A stretch of 64,000 nucleotides of DNA from an uncultured Spirochaetia bacterium (GTDB lineage Bacteria > Spirochaetota > Spirochaetia > CAKZLE01), in the NCBI GenBank assembly GCA_937125225.1, contig CAKZLE010000006.1:62001-126000 (forward strand). The letters run 5' to 3'. Under the pieces are notes generated by a model. That model was not told the origin of the DNA, ran no database searches, and was given only the letters and a program-made list of their open reading frames with translations. Below, piece by piece: positions 35,606 through 43,399 of this stretch; positions within the stretch are counted from its first letter, which is position 1, and every line of letters begins with the position of its first letter. The position numbers and the translations under genes are program-made.

Positions 35606-36118
35606 TTATAGATTTAGAAGTACAGAGACTCCAGCCCACCCATAAAGATTCATGAATTCTGGTTCTTCAACAAATGCTTCCAAGTCTGGTACATAGCCTG
35701 CAAAGAAACCAGTTACCGTTGCTCCACCAAGATTAAGATCAGCTGCCAGCTTTATATTGGATCCAAATTCAATAGCATCTTCTGCATTTTCTACTATCAA
35801 GAAGTTAGGACCTGCTGTCAGACCTAGACCAATAGGTCCAAGATCAATGTTCACACCTGCATTGACAAATGCCAAGATGATACCATCAGCAGCGACATAC
35901 GCATTTGTGCTCACCTGGAATAAGCTGAAGTCAGCTCGTGCCTCAACTCCGTAAAACAGATCCTCTGGATCAAATTCAGCAGAACTAGGATCATCAACAT
36001 ACTGTTGTAGGGTTGCCCCTGATGAATTCAATACTGATGGTCCAATTGAAAGACCTGCTGCAAATACCAAACCTGTGAACAATAGAAATACTAAAACTAC
36101 TAATAATGATTTTTTCAT
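35606..36118 (-). CDS. Small secreted, probably outer-membrane protein, array member 2
   Basis: A 170-residue protein with a typical signal peptide (MKKSLLVVLVFLLF..., cleavage near VFAA/GLS). The mature part has the shared core: Y-G-V-E-A-R-A-D-F-S-L-F-Q-V-S-T-N-A, then N-A-G-V-N-I-D-L-G-P-I-G-L-G-L, a KL-A-A-D-L-N-L segment and a C-terminal V-S-V-L-L-N-L. Spacing of alternating residues suggests a small barrel. It is close to members 3-5 but shorter in the N-terminal loop. AGGAGAGAG precedes the ATG. Function unknown. Confidence 0.7.
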   Translation of the reverse strand: MKKSLLVVLVFLLFTGLVFAAGLSIGPSVLNSSGATLQQYVDDPSSAEFDPEDLFYGVEARADFSLFQVSTNAYVAADGIILAFVNAGVNIDLGPIGLGLTAGPNFLIVENAEDAIEFGSNIKLAADLNLGGATVTGFFAGYVPDLEAFVEEPEFMNLYGWAGVSVLLNL

Positions 36119-36146
36119 AAACTCTCTCCTCTATGTGATTCATAAG

Positions 36147-36176
36147 TTTACACAACTCAGCATCCAATTAGTTACA
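36147..36176 (-). promoter_or_regulatory. Putative promoter, array member 2
   Basis: On the minus strand, TGTAAC (36176-36171) is 18 bases from TGTAAA (36152-36147). The -10 is a weak match. Confidence 0.3.
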
Positions 36177-36177
36177 A

Positions 36178-36203
36178 AAAAAAGCATCCCATAGGATGCT
36201 TTT
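36178..36203 (-). terminator. Terminator after array member 3
   Basis: On the minus strand, a stem of AGCATCC with its complement and a tetraloop (36200-36194, 36189-36183) is followed by a T-run. It shares its stem with the terminator after member 2. Confidence 0.8.
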
Positions 36204-36226
36204 TCAAGCCTCTAAAAGTAAAGAAT

Positions 36227-36739
36227 TTAGAGTTGAATTAAAACTGAAGCTCCTACAACTCCGACAAGATCATCTGGAGTCTCAACTAGGTCTGGTTCAT
36301 CAGTATAACCAATAACAAAACCACTTAATATCATTGATCCTAAGATCAGATCCACATTCGCTTTTGCTGAATAATACTCACCAAATTCAATATCTGAAAA
36401 ATCTGTAACATATGTGGCTCCACCTGAAACTCCAAGACCAATAATACCTAGATCAAGATACACTCCAGCATTGACAAAGCCTTCAATTAATTCATTAGAA
36501 TAGAATGCATTAGTACTTACTTGGAATATACTCAAATCAAGTCTTACTTCTCCACCATAATATAGGTTCTCAGATGAAATACTCTCTGCTACCTCTTCTG
36601 GGTAATCGATAATGTCACCTAAGGTGAACCCATCTAGTGCCATTGCTGTTGGACCAAACGACAATCCATCACCTGCGAACACTGCTGCCGGTATAGCCAA
36701 CAATATTACTATCATAATCAAAACCATTCTCTTTTTCAT
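36227..36739 (-). CDS. Small secreted, probably outer-membrane protein, array member 3
   Basis: A 170-residue protein with a signal peptide (MKKRMVLIMIVILL, cleavage near VFA/GDG). Core motifs shared with members 2, 4 and 5: LSFGPTAM, Y-Y-G-G-E-V-R-L-D-L-S-I-F-Q-V, NAGVYLDLGIIGLGV, LI-L-G-S, and C-terminal G-A-S-V-L-I-Q-L. Closest to member 4, with an almost identical signal peptide, which points to recent duplication. AGGGGGGAGAG precedes the ATG. Function unknown. Confidence 0.72.
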   Translation of the reverse strand: MKKRMVLIMIVILLAIPAAVFAGDGLSFGPTAMALDGFTLGDIIDYPEEVAESISSENLYYGGEVRLDLSIFQVSTNAFYSNELIEGFVNAGVYLDLGIIGLGVSGGATYVTDFSDIEFGEYYSAKANVDLILGSMILSGFVIGYTDEPDLVETPDDLVGVVGASVLIQL

Positions 36740-36802
36740 GTCTCTCCCCCATTTTTAAAATCATTAACTCGTATAGAAAACTGCTTCCTTACTACTATTA
36801 AG

Positions 36803-36832
36803 CTTATACAACGAATAATCTCTGCCAGTTCA
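36803..36832 (-). promoter_or_regulatory. Putative promoter, array member 3
   Basis: On the minus strand, TGTATAAG holds a -10 (TATAAG, 36808-36803) preceded by TG. TGAACT (36832-36827) lies 18 bases upstream. TGTAAC itself is not present here. Confidence 0.4.
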
Positions 36833-36947
36833 GATTTGACTATTCATCCTGCTAAGACAATTATTCAGTAAGTACTAACATTATACCTAATCAGTAAAAG
36901 AATACAAGATAATAGTTTTCTATCTTTGATAATTGCAGAAAGGACTA

Positions 36948-36977
36948 AACAAAAAGCACCTTATGTTCAGGTGCTTT
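36948..36977 (-). terminator. Terminator after array member 4
   Basis: On the minus strand a 9-bp stem (36977-36969 with 36961-36953) is followed by TTTTTGTTT. Confidence 0.75.
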
Positions 36978-36998
36978 CCTTTAATAGTGAATATCGTA

Positions 36999-37520
36999 TT
37001 ATAGCTGTATTAAGACAGAGGCCCCAATAGCCATATCCATATCTTCATACTCATCAGCAATATTGGTGAGGTCTTCGACTAAGCCTGCTGCATAGGTACT
37101 TAAGATCAATGAACCCAGTCTAAGGTCGGCAGTCGCTTTTACATTATATCCAGTAATCATAGCATCTGAGAAATCAGTTATTACGACTGGTCCAGCTCCA
37201 GCTCCAAAACCTATGATACCAAGATCAAGATAGACTCCTGCATTGGTGTACAGAACTGCTGCACCCAAGTCCTCACTGTATAAGATCTCTGCACCGACCT
37301 GAAATAGGCTCAGATCAAGACGAACCTCTGCACCATAAAGCAGATCCTCAGGATCTATCTCAGGAATCTCTGGAGCCTCTTCCATATCCATGACCTCACC
37401 GATCGTTAAAGGTGTATCGTAGATAGCGGTCATTCCTAGTGATATTCCATCACCTGCGAACAAGGCTGCTGGTACTGCGATCATTACAACTATCATCATC
37501 AAAACCATTCTCTTTTTCAT
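36999..37520 (-). CDS. Small secreted, probably outer-membrane protein, array member 4
   Basis: A 173-residue protein with a signal peptide (MKKRMVLMMIVVMI..., cleavage near LFA/GDG). It has the array's core: ISLGMTAIYDTPLTIGE, D-L-L-Y-G-A-E-V-R-L-D-L-S-L-F-Q-V, NAGVYLDLGIIGFGAGAGP, A-D-L-R-L-G-S and the C-terminal G-A-S-V-L-I-Q-L. It has a longer acidic loop near residues 45-60 (EEAPEIPEIDPEDL). GGGGGGAATGAT precedes the ATG. Function unknown. Confidence 0.72.
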   Translation of the reverse strand: MKKRMVLMMIVVMIAVPAALFAGDGISLGMTAIYDTPLTIGEVMDMEEAPEIPEIDPEDLLYGAEVRLDLSLFQVGAEILYSEDLGAAVLYTNAGVYLDLGIIGFGAGAGPVVITDFSDAMITGYNVKATADLRLGSLILSTYAAGLVEDLTNIADEYEDMDMAIGASVLIQL

Positions 37521-37582
37521 ATCATTCCCCCCATTAAGAAATCTTATTTACTATAACAGAAAATAATTACTTACTTATATAA

Positions 37583-37612
37583 CTTATACAGTTAAAGCTT
37601 TGAAACGTTACA
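37583..37612 (-). promoter_or_regulatory. Putative promoter, array member 4
   Basis: On the minus strand, TGTAAC (37612-37607), 18 bases, then TATAAG (37588-37583) preceded by TG. This is the clearest copy of the array promoter pattern. From 37613 to 37779 I see no gene or structure. Confidence 0.45.
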
Positions 37613-37779
37613 ACATATTTCATGAAGCTCTTATACCCCTCTGTATATAACTCACTTCCAGCCGTTTTTTAATCAGCATGATGAGGACACTCGTATTCCA
37701 ATCACTGAAGAACTCATACCCTTGAAGCCTCTGAACTCTCATAGTTCACATCCAAGACAATCATCCTACAGGGGCCATT

Positions 37780-37809
37780 AAAAAAAGAGACACCTACTCA
37801 GGTGTCTCT
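37780..37809 (-). terminator. Terminator after array member 5
   Basis: On the minus strand a 10-bp stem (AGAGACACCT with its complement, 37809-37800 and 37795-37786) with a 4-base loop is followed by a T-run. Confidence 0.8.
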
Positions 37810-37829
37810 CATATGATTAGTGGAAAGTC

Positions 37830-38411
37830 TTATAGTTGGAATAGTACAGATAGACCTGCCTGGCCCATCATATTCTCAATGTCTGCTTCATCAGCAAAAG
37901 CTTCTAGATCATTGGTATAACCCATGAAATAGGCACTGAATATGGTTGATCCCAGAATAAGATCAGCTTCAGCTTTTACATTATATCCTAGACTAAAGGG
38001 TTCAAATTCATCCACAGCTTCATCTAGAAGTACCAAGTAGCGAGGTCCTGCACCTAGTCCAAGACCTACAATCCCAAGATCGGCATAGATACCAAGATTC
38101 GCAGATGCCTCTAATGAGGGGCCAAGATCAATATATGAAGGGCCAATCATTCTAACTTCTGCGTAAGTAGTTGGGCTATATATAGCATTCACACTAGCCT
38201 GAAAGATACCAATATCTAATCTAGCCTCAGCACCATAAGAGAAGTTTTCTGGATTGAATACGACTTCATCATAGTTCTCTACCAGATAACCAAGGGTAAC
38301 CGGTGTATTATACATTGCCGTAGGTCCTACCCAAAGTCCATCACCTGCAAATACAGAAAAAGGTACTGCTAACAATAGGATAGCCATAAGTGTAATCATT
38401 GTTTTCTTCAT
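37830..38411 (-). CDS. Small secreted, probably outer-membrane protein, array member 5
   Basis: A 193-residue protein with a signal peptide (cleavage near VFA/GDG). It keeps VGPTAMYNTPVTLGY, F-S-Y-G-A-E-A-R-L-D-I-G-I-F-Q-A, NLGIYADLGIVGLGLGAGP, A-D-L-I-L-G-S and C-terminal G-L-S-V-L-F-Q-L. It is longer than members 2-4 because of a loop around residues 85-105 (MIGPSYIDLGPSLEASA). It is the 5'-most gene on the minus strand in the array. GGAGG precedes the ATG. Function unknown. Confidence 0.72.
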   Translation of the reverse strand: MKKTMITLMAILLLAVPFSVFAGDGLWVGPTAMYNTPVTLGYLVENYDEVVFNPENFSYGAEARLDIGIFQASVNAIYSPTTYAEVRMIGPSYIDLGPSLEASANLGIYADLGIVGLGLGAGPRYLVLLDEAVDEFEPFSLGYNVKAEADLILGSTIFSAYFMGYTNDLEAFADEADIENMMGQAGLSVLFQL

Positions 38412-38505
38412 AATTCATTTCCTCCAAAATATCCATCTGAGTCTTAACATCTCAGATCAACTGTTTACTATTTTTATATGGACTATGCCATATCCCTCTC
38501 ATGAA

Positions 38506-38536
38506 TATATACAACTACACAAGGTATTATGTTACA
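38506..38536 (-). promoter_or_regulatory. Putative promoter, array member 5
   Basis: On the minus strand, TGTAAC (38536-38531) is 19 bases from TATATA (38511-38506). Weak, but the TGTAAC element is again in the -35 position. Confidence 0.3.
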
Positions 38537-38564
38537 AAAAAAATAAAAAACTATGATTATGGGG

Positions 38565-38570
38565 TATAGT
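38565..38570 (+). promoter_or_regulatory. -10 box of the zinc peptidase gene, predicted leaderless
   Basis: TATAGT ends 7 bases before the A of the ATG at 38577. There is no Shine-Dalgarno between them. Confidence 0.4.
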
Positions 38571-38576
38571 AGAGTT

Positions 38577-39644
38577 ATGAGAACTAAACTTGCGATGGGT
38601 GTGGGAGTCGTTCTAGTCATGGGATTAAGTCTATTTTCTACAGGATGTTATCTATTATCACAAAGTGGGACATACCTCTCTGACAGAATGCAGGCTAAAC
38701 CCCTTGAAAAATTAGAGAAAGATCCCTCTTTGGATGAGATAACAAAAGATTTCTTAGCAGAAGTAAGAGATATCAATTCATTTGCTATTGATGAGATCGG
38801 ACTTATCGAATCAAAGAACTATACCTCATATGTTGAGCTTGACAGAGCACATCTTGCCTATATCGTCTACGCTTCAGATGAGTTAAGACTCAAGCAATAT
38901 CTGTGGAAGTTCCCCCTTGTCGGAGCACTCCCGTATAAAGGATATTTCTCATTAGCCTCTGCTCGTAAAGAAGAACAGAAGATGAAGGATAGAGGATATG
39001 ATACATGGGTGGGTATCGTCGATGGCTTCAGCTCCCTGGGAATGTTCAGAGATCCCCTGTACTCCTTTATGAAGGAGTACTCTCCCTATAGGTTATCAAA
39101 CCTGATCATCCATGAACTCACCCATGCTACGATCTGGGTCAAAGGGTATACTACGTTCAATGAACAATTGGCAGCGTTCATCGGTGATAAAGGGGCAAAG
39201 CAATATATCAGCTCGAAGTTTTCAGAAGACTCAGAAGAATATACTGAGATCTTCCAAAAAGAATATGACAGGGATCTATTCTTGCAAAAGATCGACAGCT
39301 TGAGGATCTCACTGACTGAACTATATGATGACAGCTTTATCACAGATTTCGAGAAGCGGTCAAAGAAGGAGCATATCCTTGAGGAGTTCTCAAAGCAGTT
39401 CGCACTGACCTATGAGGAGGAGTTCAAGACTGATACCTATCGTCATATCTCGGAGCTTCCGATCAATAATGCCTTCATAGGTCTGTATGGAGTCTATTAT
39501 GGCTCAGATAACTATTTTGATAAGCTCTACACCTATTTCGATGAAGACCTGAAGACCATGCTAGAGGCTCTACGACCACTTGATAAGAGTAGGGATGACC
39601 CCTACCCTAAGATCAAAGAGTTGATAACTGAGGGATCCTTTTAA
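38577..39644 (+). CDS. Predicted aminopeptidase lipoprotein (HExxH zinc peptidase)
   Basis: A 355-residue predicted lipoprotein: signal region (residues 1-24), lipobox near FSTGC, then the metal site HELTHATIW (residues about 180-188) and a downstream Glu in FNEQLAAF. This pattern matches the COG4324/PF10023 putative aminopeptidase family, found in several diderms. It should act in the periplasm or at the outer membrane. The start at 38577 gives a proper lipoprotein signal; the upstream ATG at 38553 does not. It converges with and overlaps rlmD by 32 bases. Substrate unknown. Confidence 0.75.
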   Translation: MRTKLAMGVGVVLVMGLSLFSTGCYLLSQSGTYLSDRMQAKPLEKLEKDPSLDEITKDFLAEVRDINSFAIDEIGLIESKNYTSYVELDRAHLAYIVYASDELRLKQYLWKFPLVGALPYKGYFSLASARKEEQKMKDRGYDTWVGIVDGFSSLGMFRDPLYSFMKEYSPYRLSNLIIHELTHATIWVKGYTTFNEQLAAFIGDKGAKQYISSKFSEDSEEYTEIFQKEYDRDLFLQKIDSLRISLTELYDDSFITDFEKRSKKEHILEEFSKQFALTYEEEFKTDTYRHISELPINNAFIGLYGVYYGSDNYFDKLYTYFDEDLKTMLEALRPLDKSRDDPYPKIKELITEGSF

Positions 39645-40803
39645 GAAGTGCGACTGACTCTAGATGAGTAGTCTGGGGATAGAAGTCATACCCATGGAGC
39701 ACTCTAAGTGAGTAACCACGATTTGTTATATCCTTAAGGTCTCTTGCCAGGGTCACCGGATTACAGGATACATACATCAACCATTCCGGTTGCCATGAGA
39801 GCATGATATCAACAACACTTTGCGGAAGGCCCGTCCTTGGAGGATCGACTACGAGTAGATCGAGTCCGAACTCACCTCTTCCCTGCACCCACTTCTCAAC
39901 AGAATCGGTATAGAATGTGGTCTTAGCCAGATCGAGATTCTGCTTAGCGAACTGGAGACATCGAGGTTCTCTTTCGACAGCAATGATCTGTTTATAATGA
40001 TCTTGAAGAAATGCAGCGAAGGTACCGACTCCAGAGAATAGATCCATGGCTCTATTTCCATAGAGCATTGGAAGCATATCACCGATAAGCTTCTCGAACA
40101 TCACTTGATTAGACTGAAAGAAGACTGATCCATCAACTGCGAACGAATGAGCTTTCAGATGCTTAGGAGAAAGAGTCTGAATTATCTGATCCTTTTCAAC
40201 AGCAGCTCCGGTATCACCTGCGATACTCTGGATCTCCCTATTGGGTCCAATACCTTTCTTGACCCAGTTGCTCCATCCATAATCCAGGACTTCAGAGATT
40301 CTGGGATCGAGGATCGGGCAGAACTCCAGACCGATGACCTCTTTGGAATTCTTAGCAAGGAAACCCATTTGACCTTTCTTGAAATCGATTTGGAACTTTG
40401 CCCTAGTACGGTATTCCCACATAGGACCCTCGACCATCACAAAACGACTGCCCAGCTCTGATATATCTATTCCACCGATACGTCTCATCGTATCTTTGAA
40501 TATGCTCTCTTTTACCAATAGTTGTGAATCCTCTTTGACATGCTGCATATTACAGCCACCACAAAGGTAGAAATAGGGACATTTCGGTTCAGCTCTCAAC
40601 GGAGAAGGGATATCAATAGATTCGATCTGGGCCTTGGCAAAATCCTTTTTGCTTTTATCGATACGAATATTAATCTCTTCATCAGGTAATGCACCTGGGA
40701 TGAAGATGACTCGACCATCAGGTAGGTGAGCAAGCCCATCACCTCCAGAGACGATCTTTTCCACATGAACTTTTACTCTCTTACCCACATCAAACTCACT
40801 CAT
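39613..40803 (-). CDS. 23S rRNA (uracil-5-)-methyltransferase, RlmD/TrmA family
   Basis: A 396-residue RNA methyltransferase. It has an N-terminal TRAM domain (residues 8-65), then [4Fe-4S] cysteines in CPYFYLCGGCNMQH and a fourth in LEFCPILD. The SAM motif is AMDLFSGVGTFAAFL, with a D-P-P-R-T-G motif and the catalytic SCNPVTLARD. It most resembles RlmD (m5U1939 in 23S rRNA). RlmC or tRNA TrmA-like activity cannot be excluded by sequence alone. A weak AGGA precedes the ATG. It lies 14 bases downstream of the cysteine desulfidase-like gene, and its 3' end overlaps the convergent peptidase. Confidence 0.85.
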   Translation of the reverse strand: MSEFDVGKRVKVHVEKIVSGGDGLAHLPDGRVIFIPGALPDEEINIRIDKSKKDFAKAQIESIDIPSPLRAEPKCPYFYLCGGCNMQHVKEDSQLLVKESIFKDTMRRIGGIDISELGSRFVMVEGPMWEYRTRAKFQIDFKKGQMGFLAKNSKEVIGLEFCPILDPRISEVLDYGWSNWVKKGIGPNREIQSIAGDTGAAVEKDQIIQTLSPKHLKAHSFAVDGSVFFQSNQVMFEKLIGDMLPMLYGNRAMDLFSGVGTFAAFLQDHYKQIIAVEREPRCLQFAKQNLDLAKTTFYTDSVEKWVQGRGEFGLDLLVVDPPRTGLPQSVVDIMLSWQPEWLMYVSCNPVTLARDLKDITNRGYSLRVLHGYDFYPQTTHLESVALLKRIPQLSTL

Positions 40804-40817
40804 ATACTTTTTCCTGA

Positions 40818-42095
40818 TTACTCTTTTGATACCATGATATCAAGAATCATACGATCAGTCTCTTCCATACCTTTCGTGCTTATCTGAACGAGGTTTCGAA
40901 TACTCTTCTCTATATCATCTTCGATGATACCCTCTTTACCGGATACCTCTAATCTATCTATAGCTAATAGAGCAGATCTAAAAGCCGATTCGACGGAGGT
41001 CGCGACCTTCAGAGAACAGCTATTCTTCGCTCCATCACAGATCATACCTGCGAGGTCACCGATCATATTATTGATGACCGCATACATAGAAGCGAGATCG
41101 CCACCAAGGAGCCAAGCTATACCACAGCCCGCTCCGATCGCAGCTGTCGTAGCTCCACAGAGGGCCGATAATCTTCCGATCCCAGCCTTAATGTGTATTG
41201 CAGTCAGGTTACTCAGGACAAGAGCACGAACGAGTCTCTCATCAGTCACACCAAGCTTCTCAGCTACTGCAACAACCGGCAAGAATACTGTTATTCCTTG
41301 GTTACCACTACCGGAATTGGTCATGACGGGCATCATACATCCGGCCATTCGTGCATCTGCTGCAGCTGCAGCAAGTTCAACAGCGAACTTCTCCATATCC
41401 TCAGCGATGATCTTCCTTTCAATGTTATTTCTTATGGTCTTCCCTACTCGTAGCCCATAATCACGAAGAAGTCCCTCATTCGCGATGCTTCTATTCATTC
41501 GCGCTCCCTCTAAGAGGAAATCTACCGTCTCAAGATCACAGGTAGTTGCAAACTCATAGAGTTCAGAGATAGAGGTATCCATGACAACATCATTTGACGG
41601 TACCTTAGGAAGATCTTCATGGAATAGAGAAGTATCATTCAAACGTATATCAGTGATATGACTGTGTTCACGTTGGATCACGACAGTCGAATAATCCTTA
41701 CCACAAATCAACGTCACTTTTACATAGAGTTTCTCTGAAGAATCAGCTATCGCTACCGATACCCGCTTCTGTTCAACCAGGCGTGCTGCAATCGTGAAAT
41801 CAGCTGGAGTGATCACAGAGAGGACCTCTAATCCGATCCCTGCATCGCCTCCCACGGCCCCTAGGGCGGCAGCTATGGGGATACCGACCATATCAGTGCC
41901 TGGTATGCCGACACCCATCGCATTCTTAATGACATTTGTACTCAATGAGAGCTCAATAGATATCATTGAAGGATCACAGTCCGGCATCACCTCTCGTGCC
42001 TTTGCACAAGCTAATGCGATCGCTATAGGTTCTGTACAACCAACCGCTGGAGAGATCTCTGTTCGTAACAGGTCTAAATATTTATTCTGATTCAC
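40818..42095 (-). CDS. L-serine dehydratase / L-cysteine desulfidase family (UPF0597, CyuA-like)
   Basis: A 425-residue protein of the iron-sulfur serine dehydratase alpha-like / CyuA (YhaM) family. Conserved Cys residues that would hold the cluster are in SPAVGCTEPIA, GAGCGIAWL, and in MICDGAKNSCSLK; NSGSGNQG is a shared substrate-loop motif. Members degrade L-cysteine to pyruvate, sulfide and ammonia, or L-serine to pyruvate. It starts with GTG at 42095, with AGGAG 6-7 bases upstream. It lies between a DUF819 membrane protein and rlmD. The neighbourhood suggests amino-acid uptake followed by catabolism, but no transporter specificity is proven. Confidence 0.75.
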   Translation of the reverse strand: MNQNKYLDLLRTEISPAVGCTEPIAIALACAKAREVMPDCDPSMISIELSLSTNVIKNAMGVGIPGTDMVGIPIAAALGAVGGDAGIGLEVLSVITPADFTIAARLVEQKRVSVAIADSSEKLYVKVTLICGKDYSTVVIQREHSHITDIRLNDTSLFHEDLPKVPSNDVVMDTSISELYEFATTCDLETVDFLLEGARMNRSIANEGLLRDYGLRVGKTIRNNIERKIIAEDMEKFAVELAAAAADARMAGCMMPVMTNSGSGNQGITVFLPVVAVAEKLGVTDERLVRALVLSNLTAIHIKAGIGRLSALCGATTAAIGAGCGIAWLLGGDLASMYAVINNMIGDLAGMICDGAKNSCSLKVATSVESAFRSALLAIDRLEVSGKEGIIEDDIEKSIRNLVQISTKGMEETDRMILDIMVSKE

Positions 42096-42193
42096 ACGCT
42101 TCTCCTAAGACTGCTGATCTCTCAGCAGTAAGACTATGGAGCCTCCCCGCAGCCCTTAATCATAACCAAACCAAGTATATATAAAAGTACTGT

Positions 42194-42210
42194 ATTATAC
42201 CACGTATAAT
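42194..42210. promoter_or_regulatory. Palindrome and -10 box before the cysteine desulfidase-like gene
   Basis: ATTATAC-CAC-GTATAAT is a perfect 7-base inverted repeat with a 3-base centre. One arm supplies TATAAT on the minus strand. It could be both the -10 box and an operator. A second hairpin (ACTGCTG/CAGCAGT) follows within the leader but has no T-run. Confidence 0.4.
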
Positions 42211-43379
42211 CAGAGCATCTTCATAAGATAACCGAAGGCGACTCCGATATAATTACCAATTACCCAGCCAGCTATCCCCGTTACCATACCTGTCATGATC
42301 ACACTCCTGTTCTTCAGTGAAGCCGCTACGACAGGAACGAATGGAGGTGAGAAGATCAGGGAGGTAGCAGTGATCAGTTGTGTATCACCATCGACCTTCA
42401 TGATCTTCGACAGCACAACATGGATGATGAACGTGATAGTGATCAAAGTCGCTATATACCCCATGAATACGGGAGCAGTCTTGGTCATCTGTGAGATATT
42501 AGCCATGGAACTGACTACAAGAGAGAAGACTAATAGAAAATAGTATCCTAACTGGAAAGTGAAGGCGCTCTCCCTCATATGCTTACTGAAGGAACCAATG
42601 ACCCCTAACGTAGTGATTACGATGATCGCTACTACCGGTGCGATCCATTCGGGGACTATGAAACTCAATCCACCACCGATTGCAAAGATGATGATAGAGA
42701 AGAGAAGCGCTCTGATCAGGGGGGGGAGGTCCTGTCTATTGAAGCCTGAGAAATAGGGGGTGAACTCCTTCTGTCCGAACACTGCATCCTCTTCTGGCTT
42801 CTTAAACATACCCTCTTCTATTGAAGCTTTCTGTATAGGGAGTATCTTTCTCAAGACTTTCGGGAGTACAGAGATCATGATGAGAAATAGTAGACCACAT
42901 ACCAGTACATCCGAGGCATGTACCGCTATATAGGTGGAGGTATCGACCTCCAAAGCAGTTCCTAATGCTGCCATATTAGGGGTGCCACCTGTATAACAGC
43001 CTACGAGCATACCGGCGACCTTCCAGGCATCTGGACCGATCCGGTCACCGAAGATGAGAAAAGAGATGAAGGAACCTATAAGAACAGCTATGAGAGCACC
43101 AACAAAGGATCGGATAACCAGAGAGGACTGGTCTTTCCAATTGGCAATATGCATCGAGAAGAAGATGAGAGGTAAGGCTATAGGAACAGTTAAGGTCGTC
43201 ATATAATCCTGGATCACAGCGCTGTTTGTTGGTAAGATATTCACATTACCTATCACTATCCCGATCACATAACAGATCACTACACCACCGATCGCATCAA
43301 GAATCGCATACTTTGAACAAGCCCAAAGTACTGCTACAGGAAGAAGCAGGAAGATCAATACCCAGATTAACGTCATCAT
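42210..43379 (-). CDS. DUF819 family membrane protein
   Basis: A 389-residue integral membrane protein with ten or more hydrophobic segments. It resembles the DUF819/YjcL family, marked by Y-T-G-G-T-P-N-M-A-A-L near residue 130 and a repeated GD-R-I-G-P-style loop. The family is thought to be transporters, but no substrate is proven. Placement beside cysteine desulfidase-like and oligopeptidase genes fits amino-acid or small-anion transport, inference only. Two ATG codons open the gene. It is 20 bases after pepF. Confidence 0.65.
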   Translation of the reverse strand: MMTLIWVLIFLLLPVAVLWACSKYAILDAIGGVVICYVIGIVIGNVNILPTNSAVIQDYMTTLTVPIALPLIFFSMHIANWKDQSSLVIRSFVGALIAVLIGSFISFLIFGDRIGPDAWKVAGMLVGCYTGGTPNMAALGTALEVDTSTYIAVHASDVLVCGLLFLIMISVLPKVLRKILPIQKASIEEGMFKKPEEDAVFGQKEFTPYFSGFNRQDLPPLIRALLFSIIIFAIGGGLSFIVPEWIAPVVAIIVITTLGVIGSFSKHMRESAFTFQLGYYFLLVFSLVVSSMANISQMTKTAPVFMGYIATLITITFIIHVVLSKIMKVDGDTQLITATSLIFSPPFVPVVAASLKNRSVIMTGMVTGIAGWVIGNYIGVAFGYLMKML

Positions 43380-43399
43380 AGTTCACATACCGCCTGTTA

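Noticed and set aside
38553-38576. The ATG at 38553 as start of the zinc-peptidase gene
   Set aside because: It would precede the -10 box and break the lipoprotein signal peptide, so the ATG at 38577 is better.
42096-42140. The ACTGCTG/CAGCAGT hairpin as a transcription terminator
   Set aside because: No T-run follows on either strand; kept only as a leader hairpin.
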